A stretch of 64,000 bases of DNA from Hahella sp. CCB-MM4 (GTDB lineage Bacteria > Pseudomonadota > Gammaproteobacteria > Pseudomonadales > Oleiphilaceae). The stretch covers positions 1-64,000 of the forward strand of contig NZ_MRYI01000026.1 in the NCBI RefSeq assembly GCF_002260525.1, in the 5' to 3' direction. The notes below the pieces were generated by a model. That model did no database searches. It worked only from the letters and a program-made list of their open reading frames with translations, and was not told the DNA's origin. This document shows, piece after piece, positions 17,505 through 28,489 of the stretch (position 1 is the first letter of the stretch; every line of letters begins with the position of its first letter). The translations under genes were made by a program, and so were the position numbers.

Positions 17505-18839
17505 ATGAAGAAAGCATCCCCTTTGGCATTACTGCCCTTGGCGTTATTTCTCGCTCTGTTTGTCGGAAGCGGGCTTTGGTACCAATCAGAAGGCGTAGAT
17601 TTCGCGTTTTACCAGATTTCTGCACCTGTGGCGATTCTGCCCGCTATATTCCTGGCGGTATTGCTGGCAACGGGTTCTCTGAACTCAAGAATTGAAACCT
17701 TCATTAATGGTGTCGGCGACAATACCATTATTACCATGGTGCTTATTTACCTGCTGGCGGGAGGCTTCGCCAGCGTTGCCAAAGCTGTCGGCGGCGTTGA
17801 TGCCACAGTTAATTTCGGGTTGAGCATCATCCCCCCGTCTCTGGTATTGCCGGGTCTCTTTGTGATAACCGCCTTTGTAGCGACCTCTATGGGAACGTCT
17901 ATGGGCACCATTGCCGCCATCGCACCAATTGCTGTGGGTGTTGCTGAGGCAACGGAACTCCCCCTTCTATTGACGACCGGCACGGTCATAGGGGGCGCCA
18001 TGTTCGGTGATAACCTCTCGATCATTTCCGATACCACAATTGCCGCGACCCGCACCCAGGGTTGTGACATGCGTGACAAATTCAAAATGAATTTTATGAT
18101 CGCTCTGCCTGCCGCCCTGCTCACCCTGATCTGGCTTTACTTTCAAAGCTCGCATGCGGTGGTCGACGCGCCTAAGGACTATGAGCTGATTCGAATCCTT
18201 CCTTATGTGGCAGTTCTGGTTCTGGCAGTTGCCGGTGTCAACGTTATGCTGGTGCTGTTCAGCGGCATCGTGCTGGCCGGTGCCATAGGCCTCGGCCTGC
18301 AACCGGACTACAGCGTGGCATCATGGTCAAAGGATATTTATGCCGGCTATACAAGCATGCAGGAAATTCTGATCCTTTCCCTGTTGATTGGTGGCATGGG
18401 CGCGATGATGAAAGCCCAGGGCGGACTCGACTGGCTGGCGAATACGATTGACCGTATCAGCCGTCTGGGGGGCCGTGAGAAACATACTCCTCGTACCGGT
18501 GAACTCAGTATCAGTGCGACTGTGGCCATCACCAATATCTGTACTGCCAACAACACTGTCGCGATTCTCATCAGCGGAGGACTGGCTAAGGATATTGCAG
18601 AGCGCTATCAGGTAGATCCTCGGCGCAGCGCCAGCTTGCTGGATATTTTTTCCTGTGTGGTTCAGGGAGTTCTCCCCTATGGCGCGCAAATATTACTGGC
18701 TTCCTCTCTGGCTAAGGTGTCGCCCTTGGACCTGGTGGGGAATATTCATTATTGCTGGTTACTCGGACTGGCAGCGATAGTATCCATTGCCATCGGATAC
18801 CCGAAAGGTGCTTTAAAAGCCCTGTCCTCTCCCGCCTGA
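17505..18839 (+). CDS. NhaC-family Na+/H+ antiporter-like permease
   Basis: Integral membrane protein of 444 residues with about 11-12 hydrophobic segments. Conserved family features include the two regions VATSMGTSMGTIAAIAPIAVG and GGAMFGDNLSIISDTTIAATRTQGC, the sodium-binding part of the NhaC fold. A second half-repeat includes ATVAITNICTANNTVAILISGG. Members exchange protons for Na+ or, in some species, substrates such as malate and lactate. It has its own gap upstream (158 bp) and shares the downstream hairpin with fbp. Substrate is inferred from the family only. Confidence 0.85.
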   Translation: MKKASPLALLPLALFLALFVGSGLWYQSEGVDFAFYQISAPVAILPAIFLAVLLATGSLNSRIETFINGVGDNTIITMVLIYLLAGGFASVAKAVGGVDATVNFGLSIIPPSLVLPGLFVITAFVATSMGTSMGTIAAIAPIAVGVAEATELPLLLTTGTVIGGAMFGDNLSIISDTTIAATRTQGCDMRDKFKMNFMIALPAALLTLIWLYFQSSHAVVDAPKDYELIRILPYVAVLVLAVAGVNVMLVLFSGIVLAGAIGLGLQPDYSVASWSKDIYAGYTSMQEILILSLLIGGMGAMMKAQGGLDWLANTIDRISRLGGREKHTPRTGELSISATVAITNICTANNTVAILISGGLAKDIAERYQVDPRRSASLLDIFSCVVQGVLPYGAQILLASSLAKVSPLDLVGNIHYCWLLGLAAIVSIAIGYPKGALKALSSPA

Positions 18840-18861
18840 CGTATGTTTCCCAGAAATAAAA

Positions 18862-18890
18862 CTGGCCCGGCAGTATCTATGCCGGGCCAG
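18862..18890 (-). terminator. strong hairpin between NhaC and fbp
   Basis: Perfect 11-bp arms ctggcccggca and tgccgggccag with a 7-base loop. On the minus strand it is followed by ttttattt, so it is a good intrinsic terminator for fbp. On the plus strand it lies 23 bases after the NhaC stop but lacks a strong T-run, so it may act weakly in both directions. Confidence 0.85.
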
Positions 18891-18919
18891 TCAGTTATGA
18901 TTTAAACTGCGCTATAAGC

Positions 18920-19930
18920 TCAGCCGAATTCTTCCGCAAATTTTTCCAGTCTGTCGACCATCTTGGTAGATCCGACAAACAATGGACAACGCTGGTGCAA
19001 TTTAGTCGGCTCGATATCCAGAATTCGCTGCCCCGGATTTGCAATCGCACGTCCTCCCGCCTGCTCAATCAGAAACGCCATAGGGTTACACTCATACAGC
19101 AAACGCAGCTTGCCCTGAGGATAACGGCTTGAGGTTGGGTAAAGGTAGATTCCGCCCTTGATCAGGTTACGGTGAAAATCAGACACCAGTGAGCCTATGT
19201 AGCGGGAGGTATAGGGACGATTCGTCGCATCGTCTTCCTCCTGACAGTACTTGATGTATTTCTTCACACCGTCAGGAAAGTGGACATAGTTGCCTTCGTT
19301 GATGGAATAGATGGTTCCATCCTGGGGAATTTGCAGATTGGGGTGAGACAGGCAGAATACCCCGATAGTCGGATCATAGGTAAAACCGTTGACCCCGTTA
19401 CCTGTCGAATACACCAACATGGTAGAGGATCCATAAATAACATAGCCCGCTGCGACCTGTTTATGGCCAGGCTGCAGAAAGTCCTCTTCGGTAACGTGGC
19501 TGCCTAATGGAGAAACACGGCGATATACCGAGAAAATAGTACCTACGGAAACGTTAACATCAATGTTTGAAGAACCATCCAGCGGGTCAATCAACACCAC
19601 ATATTTGCCGTCAAGATTCTTGGTTTCCTCAAATTTAACGAATTGCTCTTCTTCCTCAGAGGCAATACCGCACACAACGCCACGCTGGGCCAGAGCATTC
19701 TTGAATCGCTCATTGGCATAGACATCAAGCTTCTGCTGCTGTTCACCCTGAACGTTCTCATCTCCCGCAGCGCCGGTGATGTCAGCCAGGCCGGCTTTGT
19801 TGATTTCCCGGTGCAGAATTTTGGCCGCCAGGCGGATTGATGAAAAAAGAGAAGTCAACTCACCGCTGGCATCGGGGTACTCATGCTGTCGGTCGATAAT
19901 AAACTCGCCGAGGGTTTTTATGATTTCCAT
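18920..19930 (-). CDS. fbp: class I fructose-1,6-bisphosphatase
   Basis: Protein of 336 residues, the normal length for the class I enzyme. Key motifs are present: the metal-binding [20 protein letters not shown], the EEEEQF acidic loop, and substrate-binding [22 protein letters not shown] and [21 protein letters not shown]. It hydrolyses fructose 1,6-bisphosphate to fructose 6-phosphate in gluconeogenesis, in the cytoplasm. It is monocistronic with a terminator directly behind it. Nothing is broken. Assignment is firm. Confidence 0.97.
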   Translation of the reverse strand: MEIIKTLGEFIIDRQHEYPDASGELTSLFSSIRLAAKILHREINKAGLADITGAAGDENVQGEQQQKLDVYANERFKNALAQRGVVCGIASEEEEQFVKFEETKNLDGKYVVLIDPLDGSSNIDVNVSVGTIFSVYRRVSPLGSHVTEEDFLQPGHKQVAAGYVIYGSSTMLVYSTGNGVNGFTYDPTIGVFCLSHPNLQIPQDGTIYSINEGNYVHFPDGVKKYIKYCQEEDDATNRPYTSRYIGSLVSDFHRNLIKGGIYLYPTSSRYPQGKLRLLYECNPMAFLIEQAGGRAIANPGQRILDIEPTKLHQRCPLFVGSTKMVDRLEKFAEEFG

Positions 19931-20031
19931 ACTGGTACTCTGTTTCGTGTTCGTAGGGATGGTTCTCGAATGAGCCTATTGTGACGAAGGCACGGGAAGA
20001 GATAAAGCCCTCAATGGTATACAACCATCAT

Positions 20032-20631
20032 CTATATGGCGGCGTAGAGTTCTCCATAGGCAATATCACAGGCAACCAATATCAGCAGCAGCGACATTGC
20101 CATGTTCAGATATCTGAAATATCCCGGCTTGATATACCGGCGAATCATTCCTGCGCCGATAAACGCCCAGATCCCCGGCGCCCCGACTGCCAGAATGGAA
20201 AGTAAAGCGGAGCACAGAAATATTTTACTACCGACGATGTTTTCCGCCGGAAACTGGAGCGTTGCAATCGGCAATGTAGCGATCAACCCCTTAGGATTCA
20301 GCAACTGCATCAACAGACCTTCCCTGAACCCCACCATGATCGGTTCCTGAGCCTGATCAGAAATTTTCAGGTTTGCCATCCCCAGTTTGATGCCAAGATA
20401 AAAGATATATCCACATCCAAGAATGCTGATCACCAGCCGGTTTCCCTCATCGACCAGCCAGGCTCCGGTGTATCCGAACACCATAAACATCAGGAACAGA
20501 GCACAACCGACCCCCAGGTAAAAGCTGACAGACGACCTGAAACGTCCATTCATTCCCAAATTCAGGGCAAGCAGGTTCACAGGCCCGGGCGAATACATAA
20601 TGCCCACGGCATAGGCAAAGATTTCCAGCAT
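20032..20631 (-). CDS. LysE-family amino-acid exporter
   Basis: Protein of 199 residues with about six membrane segments. The LysE/RhtB hallmark is at the start (YAVGIMYSPGPVNLLALNLG) and in the middle (FREGLLMQLLNPKGLIATLPIA). These proteins export amino acids or related small molecules, and they are frequently paired with an AraC-type regulator, as here (20702-21553, same strand, 70 bases upstream). That pairing suggests regulator and exporter form one transcript. Substrate is unknown. Confidence 0.88.
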   Translation of the reverse strand: MLEIFAYAVGIMYSPGPVNLLALNLGMNGRFRSSVSFYLGVGCALFLMFMVFGYTGAWLVDEGNRLVISILGCGYIFYLGIKLGMANLKISDQAQEPIMVGFREGLLMQLLNPKGLIATLPIATLQFPAENIVGSKIFLCSALLSILAVGAPGIWAFIGAGMIRRYIKPGYFRYLNMAMSLLLILVACDIAYGELYAAI

Positions 20632-20701
20632 AGCGCTTACTCAAACGGTGGTGTTTATCAATCAACCAGTGGATCTGGTCAGTTGCGAGAGGACGTCGAT
20701 C

Positions 20702-21553
20702 TTAGAGGCGGCTGACGCCGGTAACATTCAATTGGTATTGATGGGGCGTCATTCCATAGATGGGCTTGAAGCGCCGGTTAAAATGGCTGACATCAGAAAA
20801 CCCGAAATCGTACGCCACATCATCCGGCGGCTGGCCCGACTCCAACGCACGACGAGCTTCATTAATACGGCAGTTCAAAATATATTGATGCGGCGTTATA
20901 CCGAACTGCTGGCGAAATAACCGTAGAAAGTGATACTTGGACAAATGACAAACCTGACTCAAATCATCGAGAGCCAAATCATCTTTCAGATGAGCATGAA
21001 TGTAGTCCCGAGCTTTCAGCAGCATTGTGTCCACTCTTCGCACCACACTGTCCGCCTCATACTGCCCTACTCCCCGGGCGATGCTCGCAGCAATCTGGTA
21101 AAAGGCCAATTCCAGCTCGGCACTGCTGGGAGACTGTTCTGAAAAAAGCTCGGCCAATGCCAGAACATTTCGGCGCAGTGTTTCGTTCTGAAGCAGCATA
21201 TCCCGGATCTGGAAGTCCCTGGCCTGCCTGACGCCCGCGCTTTCAAGCAACGGTTCAAATTCCCGGGGATGGATGTACAGCATACTGTAATGGAGATCGT
21301 CATCTCCGCCCGAACACCCATCATGGACAGCACCGGGACTGATAAAAATCACATTGCCGGGATGACTGCGATGAAACACTCCTTGGCTAAAGAAATCCTG
21401 CCTGCCGCTCAGAGTCACGCCTATTGAGTATTCTTCATGCGCATGCTTGTCATAGGTAAAGTCATCCATTGCGGCATGAAGGACTGTCACATCAGCCAAC
21501 TTTCTGTTTTTGGCAAATTGAAACTGATTACGGGCAGTCATTTCATCCTCCAT
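20702..21553 (-). CDS. AraC-family regulator (sensor plus double HTH)
   Basis: Protein of 283 residues; start at 21553 or four codons later. The N-terminal sensor is the arabinose-binding-like cupin: YDKHAHEEYSIGVTLSGRQ, NVIFISPGAVHDGCSG. The C-terminus has LALDDLSQVCHLSKYHFLRLF and PPDDVAYDFGFSDVSHFNRRF with a final YGMTPHQYQ, the usual AraC DNA-binding pair. This subtype usually regulates a downstream LysE exporter, which fits the adjacent gene. It is also divergent from katG (407 bp between starts), but a role there is less likely. Confidence 0.88.
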   Translation of the reverse strand: MEDEMTARNQFQFAKNRKLADVTVLHAAMDDFTYDKHAHEEYSIGVTLSGRQDFFSQGVFHRSHPGNVIFISPGAVHDGCSGGDDDLHYSMLYIHPREFEPLLESAGVRQARDFQIRDMLLQNETLRRNVLALAELFSEQSPSSAELELAFYQIAASIARGVGQYEADSVVRRVDTMLLKARDYIHAHLKDDLALDDLSQVCHLSKYHFLRLFRQQFGITPHQYILNCRINEARRALESGQPPDDVAYDFGFSDVSHFNRRFKPIYGMTPHQYQLNVTGVSRL

Positions 21554-24152
<2,599 letters not shown>

Positions 24153-24183
24153 TCCTGAAAATACTGATCTAGAAAATTAAACC

Positions 24184-24212
24184 AGGGTGGCCTGTCTTGG
24201 GCAGACCACCCT
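24184..24212 (+). terminator. hairpin after katG
   Basis: Arms agggtggcctg (24184-24194) and cagaccaccct (24202-24212) pair with one mismatch around a 7-base loop, 32 bases after the stop codon. The following bases (ttccagcc) give only a short T-run, so the terminator may be weak. Confidence 0.6.
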
Positions 24213-24253
24213 TTCCAGCCTGTATCTCCAAATTATCCCTTCTATATTCTATT

Positions 24254-24316
24254 TAGACTGAGCACAGTACTCTAATTAGACAGAGCACCGTCATTATAAG
24301 TAGACAGAACACCGTC
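24254..24316. repeat. 24-bp tandem repeat, about 2.7 copies
   Basis: The unit tagacagagcaccgtcatta (plus four bases) starts at 24254, 24277 and 24301. The first copy is more diverged and the last is partial. It lies between the katG terminator and the promoter of the PEP-CTERM gene. Confidence 0.8.
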
Positions 24317-24529
24317 TCGCTGCCTTCCAGAAGCCCTGCTTTTGTCTGCCCCAGGCTTTTACCAGCCAACCTTTTGTTCTCTCCCGACCAGTACAGAGAC
24401 ATCCTGGAATTTGTAGCTTCCATCAGTTAAAGAAACAGCAAGCAAATGTCAGTGAATTTTACACATCTTTGCAAATTGCTCTCTGAGCAAATTGGGTAAT
24501 TCTATTGAAAGATGAGGAATTGACTTTTA

Positions 24530-24545
24530 TGGCTCGCTTATTGCT
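24530..24545 (+). promoter_or_regulatory. sigma-54 (-24/-12) promoter
   Basis: The sequence reads TGGCTCG, four bases, TTGCT, with exactly ten bases between the GG (24531-24532) and GC (24543-24544), matching the sigma-54 consensus TGGCACG-N4-TTGCW. Transcription should start near 24556. PEP-CTERM/exosortase genes in other proteobacteria are often under sigma-54 and PrsR-type control; that such an activator binds here is inference. Confidence 0.75.
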
Positions 24546-24565
24546 TTTGGGAAATTAATCCCAAA
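24546..24565 (+). promoter_or_regulatory. palindrome at the transcript start
   Basis: Arms TTTGGGA and TCCCAAA are perfect, separated by aattaa. The palindrome lies across the predicted start of transcription, just behind the sigma-54 promoter, so it may be an operator or an mRNA 5' hairpin. Confidence 0.5.
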
Positions 24566-24596
24566 TGAAAAGAATAGCAACTTCAAAGGTGTCAGA

Positions 24597-25781
24597 ATGA
24601 AATCAATCACTCGCCCCCTTATGCTCAAAGGTACTTTTGCAGCCTGCATTGCCCTAAGTCCACTATCCTTTGCTGGTCCGCTAGGAGTTTATGAAGGTGG
24701 CATAGACTGGGAAGCTGGCCTGGCACAAGGCGGATGCCTGACAGTTCGGGATGCTGTGAGCTGTTCAGCGCCTTTACTCAATTACCTCAATGGGCTTGAT
24801 CCGACCACCAAAGTAGCTGACGGAGGCTATGTTCTCCCGACTCCACAAGGTGCATTGGAATCTTACATCGTTCTGACTTCGGGCGGCGGGGCTCAGGAAA
24901 ACTCTGACACCGATCCCAGCCCTGCGGAAGTGGAAGATGGATTCAAGAGCAACGACACCACCAATGATGATTTCTTTGCCACCGGCCAGACCGGCAGCAC
25001 CGCGGGCAACCTCAACGATCCGGACAACAATGACCTGGGCAACCTGGACTCCACTCTGGATGCCGATTCATTAGGAACCTGGGACGTGGGTATCGAGTGG
25101 TTGATCAATGCTCTGACCATTGACGGCATCCGCAGAGAGCTGACCATCGGCTTTGATTACAACCAGCCACAGAACACCACCACGTCTCTGGACTACTGGG
25201 CGCTGGTAACTGTCAGAGATCTTGACAATCAATTGGCCGACATCAACTACGAAATCGGTCAGGTCACCGGCCTCACCTATGACGCCTATGTCACCGAGGA
25301 AACCTTCAACAGCAAGCCTGAGTCTTCAGACTTTGCCACGGTTAACGGCGTAACTTGTATCGACGACGATGGAATACTGCCAATTCTGCCGATTCCTGGC
25401 GGCCAATGCCCGGCAGGTTATGAAACCGCGATCGACAACGCCCAATCTACTTCTGACACTGAAATATTTGCGTTTCTCCCAGAGCTGAATGCCATGCTGG
25501 AGGCATTGCTGGCCCAGGGCTATGACACCATTTCCACCCGGATGCTGTTCGGTTGTTTCGGCGGCACTGCAGGTGGCGATTTCCAACCAGGCCTTGGCTA
25601 TCTGGAAGATGAAGGCAATGGTGGCGAAACCACAAATTGTGAAACAGGCGGTTTTGCCGATGTGTATCTTCTGGCCGGTGCCCCCATGGATGAAACCGAC
25701 GTGCCTTCTCCCGCTACCTTGGCACTATTTGGTTTAGCCCTGGCGGGTATCGGATTCAGAAGAAAGCTGAAAGCAAAGTAA
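24597..25781 (+). CDS. PEP-CTERM sorting-domain protein
   Basis: Protein of 394 residues with an N-terminal signal peptide (cleavage near LSFAGP, about residue 27). The C-terminal 26 residues form the sorting signal: VPSPATLALFGLALAGIGFRRK, i.e. a PxP-like motif, a membrane helix and Arg/Lys. An exosortase (EpsH-type) is expected to cleave there and attach the protein to the surface or to exopolysaccharide; none is in the window. The middle is rich in Asp, Asn and Thr (about 95-160) and has several Cys pairs, as expected for a secreted Ca-binding type beta protein. Sigma-54 promoter upstream and a clean terminator downstream make it monocistronic. The fold of the middle is not recognised. Confidence 0.85.
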   Translation: MKSITRPLMLKGTFAACIALSPLSFAGPLGVYEGGIDWEAGLAQGGCLTVRDAVSCSAPLLNYLNGLDPTTKVADGGYVLPTPQGALESYIVLTSGGGAQENSDTDPSPAEVEDGFKSNDTTNDDFFATGQTGSTAGNLNDPDNNDLGNLDSTLDADSLGTWDVGIEWLINALTIDGIRRELTIGFDYNQPQNTTTSLDYWALVTVRDLDNQLADINYEIGQVTGLTYDAYVTEETFNSKPESSDFATVNGVTCIDDDGILPILPIPGGQCPAGYETAIDNAQSTSDTEIFAFLPELNAMLEALLAQGYDTISTRMLFGCFGGTAGGDFQPGLGYLEDEGNGGETTNCETGGFADVYLLAGAPMDETDVPSPATLALFGLALAGIGFRRKLKAK

Positions 25782-25838
25782 GACGGACTGCTACTCCGTA
25801 AATAATAATTACTCCTTGACATAAGCAGCAGATAATTA

Positions 25839-25870
25839 AACAGCCCGGTTTTTGCCGAGGCTGTTTTTTT
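25839..25870 (+). terminator. intrinsic terminator of the PEP-CTERM gene
   Basis: Arms aacagcc and ggctgtt (with inner cgg/ccg) around a TTTTT loop are followed by a run of seven T. It begins 58 bases after the stop codon. It is a textbook terminator and separates the gene from the serpin-like gene. Confidence 0.9.
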
Positions 25871-25970
25871 ATCCTTTTCCCTCTCCTATATCCCAGATAT
25901 TAGCTTTAATAAAACAACACTATGTGTTACGTTGCGCGCATTTGAAAAATGGGCCTAAAGGGACTTAGCT

Positions 25971-27422
25971 GTGCGAATAAACTTTAATCTAATCATAACT
26001 CTGATTTTCTTGAGCCAACTGGCAGGATGCGGGAGTAGTAAACAAGCTTCCACAAACTTAGACGAGTCAGCAGACAGCAACGATTTGGTCTCTGAAGAAA
26101 TAATAGAGACTCCAACTACATCCACTTCTACCTTTGTATGCGAAACTTCAGAAAGCGATCATGCCATAGACTCAGATGCCGTTTCTCCAGTACCCACCCT
26201 TTCCGCATTGGAATTTTCCGGCCTTGCCAAGATTCAGAACCGATGGCTCATAGATCAGCTAACTGACAGTTTTATCCCTCAACAGAATCTTCTACTGTCT
26301 TCTTTAGAAAACTGGTGGGTAACAGCCATCATTGATGCTGCCTCCTATGGTAATACCCGTGCCGAATTTGAGCAGGCCAGATCAGGTGAACTTTCAACCT
26401 CACATCCTGGAGACTGGCTTGCCGCATTTAATACTTATCTTGGCGATCATTCACGAATCACAGAAGCGGATAAACCGATCGCGGATTTTTGGGTTGCATC
26501 ACCACACCCATTAGCAGAGCAATTTACACAAGACCTTAAATTCGCATCAGGTGAAGAGGGTCACTATCTGGATTTCACACAGCAAAATGCCCAGCTTAGA
26601 ATCGAAATTTCTGATGCGTTTGGCGAAGAGACCCTACAAGCACTAAACGACTTAGACGACTCTTACAGTCGTGCTTTGTTTATTGCGAAAGTCGACCACA
26701 AGTTTATCTGGGATGCCCAAGATCAAAGAACCTTTGATGGTGTATTTGAATCTCCGGACGACACATGGCAAGAAGTAAGTTTAATAGAGCTCTCAGGCAA
26801 CTTTTACCAGTCTGACACTGAAGACTATCTGATTCAGAAGGTAAACAGTCAGACAACAGGATTCTCCCTGTATAAGTTGGAACCAAAGTCCAATGTACGG
26901 GGCCTTATCAAAATGGATATTGCCAATGCCTTTGATGATTTGAATTCACTGACTTGGTCTCCTATTGATCACGTGATTCTTCCTTCCTATTCAGTCAATG
27001 AGGAAGAAAACGCTTCATACGAACCAAAAGACCTCTTTGAGCATTCAAGCAGTTTATTACATGGAGATCTCCGTAGAGCATTTCCCACTGGCGGGCTCTA
27101 CACTTCAAATATGAAGTACTCCGGTGCAGCAACAATGGAGGAGAGTGGCCTCAACTTCACAGGGCAATCAAGCCATTTATTCCGATTTGATTCGGCCAAC
27201 TGTACATACACACTCACAGGGGTAACCGTATCAACAGGACTCACAGGATTCGGGCTCACTGGCACCGGTTCATCTTATTGCACAGCCCTCACTCCAGACC
27301 TAAAACCATTCTTCTGGGTACTAGTCGACGATAACTCCAGCGCCATTTGGGCCGTTGGGTATGTCGGAAGTTTAAAAGGCCGATCGCTTGGAACTCAGTG
27401 CAACAGTATTGATGAGACCTGA
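25971..27422 (+). CDS. divergent serpin-like lipoprotein
   Basis: Protein of 483 residues with a lipoprotein signal (LSQLAGC, Cys20) and a Ser/Thr-rich linker to about residue 75. The rest resembles a serpin. LLLSSLENWWVTAIIDAASY and GNTRAEFEQA correspond to helices B and C; the segment with FIWDAQDQRTFDGVF and the SLIELSGNFY to strands around s3A-s2B; MKYSGAATMEESG to the conserved strand before the reactive loop; PFFWVLVDDNSSAIWAVGYV to the closing FxFxIxDxxTGxILFxGxV strand. The reactive-loop region contains two Cys that could form a disulfide. A serpin would inhibit proteases outside the cell; whether this one has a working loop is unclear. Call is by pattern only. Confidence 0.6.
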   Translation: MRINFNLIITLIFLSQLAGCGSSKQASTNLDESADSNDLVSEEIIETPTTSTSTFVCETSESDHAIDSDAVSPVPTLSALEFSGLAKIQNRWLIDQLTDSFIPQQNLLLSSLENWWVTAIIDAASYGNTRAEFEQARSGELSTSHPGDWLAAFNTYLGDHSRITEADKPIADFWVASPHPLAEQFTQDLKFASGEEGHYLDFTQQNAQLRIEISDAFGEETLQALNDLDDSYSRALFIAKVDHKFIWDAQDQRTFDGVFESPDDTWQEVSLIELSGNFYQSDTEDYLIQKVNSQTTGFSLYKLEPKSNVRGLIKMDIANAFDDLNSLTWSPIDHVILPSYSVNEEENASYEPKDLFEHSSSLLHGDLRRAFPTGGLYTSNMKYSGAATMEESGLNFTGQSSHLFRFDSANCTYTLTGVTVSTGLTGFGLTGTGSSYCTALTPDLKPFFWVLVDDNSSAIWAVGYVGSLKGRSLGTQCNSIDET

Positions 27423-27575
27423 TCACTCACCAACACATCACCATCAGTGATAACTCAAATATGTTTATATAATTTTTCGAAATCCGTCTATCTCCTGATA
27501 ATAACCATCAAGAGGCAAGGCAAGCAGGTTAGCCAAGCCATCTCGACTTAGATTGATATATTAGGAGATAGACAA

Positions 27576-27815
27576 ATGAAAGCACTGAAACTGAAATCAC
27601 TTATCGCTGTTGCTCTGGCTGTTGCTACTTTGGGTGCCAATGCGGAAAGTATTGCTGATCGTCGGGCAGAGAAAGACTTTACCGCTGACGCCGTACCAGC
27701 TCCTTACTCAGGCACTCACACTGTATTGCGCGGTGAAATCATCAAGCGCGATAACAGCAATGTTGAAGTCGCGGCCCAAAGCGAACAGCACATCAATGTT
27801 AAGCAGGAAGGCTAA
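27576..27815 (+). CDS. small secreted protein, unknown
   Basis: Protein of 79 residues with a clear signal peptide (cleavage after ANA, about residue 23) and a mature part of about 56 residues without Cys. The start has a good ribosome site (TTAGGAGATAG). The mature part is polar with Val/Glu-rich strands. I do not recognise it. It is convergent with the DUF4166 gene (4 bases between stops). Confidence 0.65.
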   Translation: MKALKLKSLIAVALAVATLGANAESIADRRAEKDFTADAVPAPYSGTHTVLRGEIIKRDNSNVEVAAQSEQHINVKQEG

Positions 27816-27819
27816 GACA

Positions 27820-28368
27820 CTAGCCGGCGGTCAGTCGACCACTGTAGGAAAGCAGGAATCCCAAAAGGGGCAGCCTGAATCCAACATAAAACTGATAGAC
27901 CCCATTCTCCACGGCCTTATAGGCCGTGGTTTCTGGAAAAAGCCATAAAGGCAATGTGATTCCAAAAATCTTTGCCCTCAGGCACCTCCAATACCATCCT
28001 CCCTTTCGGATCTCAACGGTAAGATGGAGTTCGACAGCTCCGATTTTTTCACGCCAATACCCATTGTTGTCAAAGGTTCCAACAGGGACAAACACCGACG
28101 TCATTCCGGAACGGTCATCAAACTGCCTTTGCCACTTCATTTCACCTTTTTCATGAGCAATCGTGACGCTAAAGTCATGAGTCCCTGCTTCAGGAATATT
28201 TAATTTTCTTGCCAAGCGGCGTGCAATATAGCCAGAGATCCCCTTCCCATAGCGAACCTCTACTACGCCGCTCAGTTTTCCTCCCTGGCTATGCAGACTC
28301 TGGAGTGCCGGATGCAATTGTTCGTAGTGCTCACCAAACCACTTTCTGGCCGGGCTCTCTTCAATCAC
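27820..28368 (-). CDS. DUF4166-domain protein
   Basis: Protein of 182 residues that covers a complete DUF4166 domain: LHPALQSLHSQGGKLSGVVEVRYGKG at the start, then the Trp-containing strand pair MKWQRQFDDRSGMTS and the C-terminal KIFGITLPLWLFPETTAYK and YQFYVGFRLPLLGFLLSYSG. In other bacteria the domain is attached to saccharopine-dehydrogenase-like or lipid-modifying proteins; its function is not known. Here it stands alone. No signal peptide is seen. Confidence 0.75.
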   Translation of the reverse strand: MIEESPARKWFGEHYEQLHPALQSLHSQGGKLSGVVEVRYGKGISGYIARRLARKLNIPEAGTHDFSVTIAHEKGEMKWQRQFDDRSGMTSVFVPVGTFDNNGYWREKIGAVELHLTVEIRKGGWYWRCLRAKIFGITLPLWLFPETTAYKAVENGVYQFYVGFRLPLLGFLLSYSGRLTAG

Positions 28369-28489
28369 CTTGTACCACCTGTCATTCTATCGATTAGGAT
28401 TTCAGGAACCTTACACACCTGATGCCATTGGGTGCTGCATAATTATTAACGTACTGTCTGACCGGAAGACAGAATAGCTATCTGAATCA

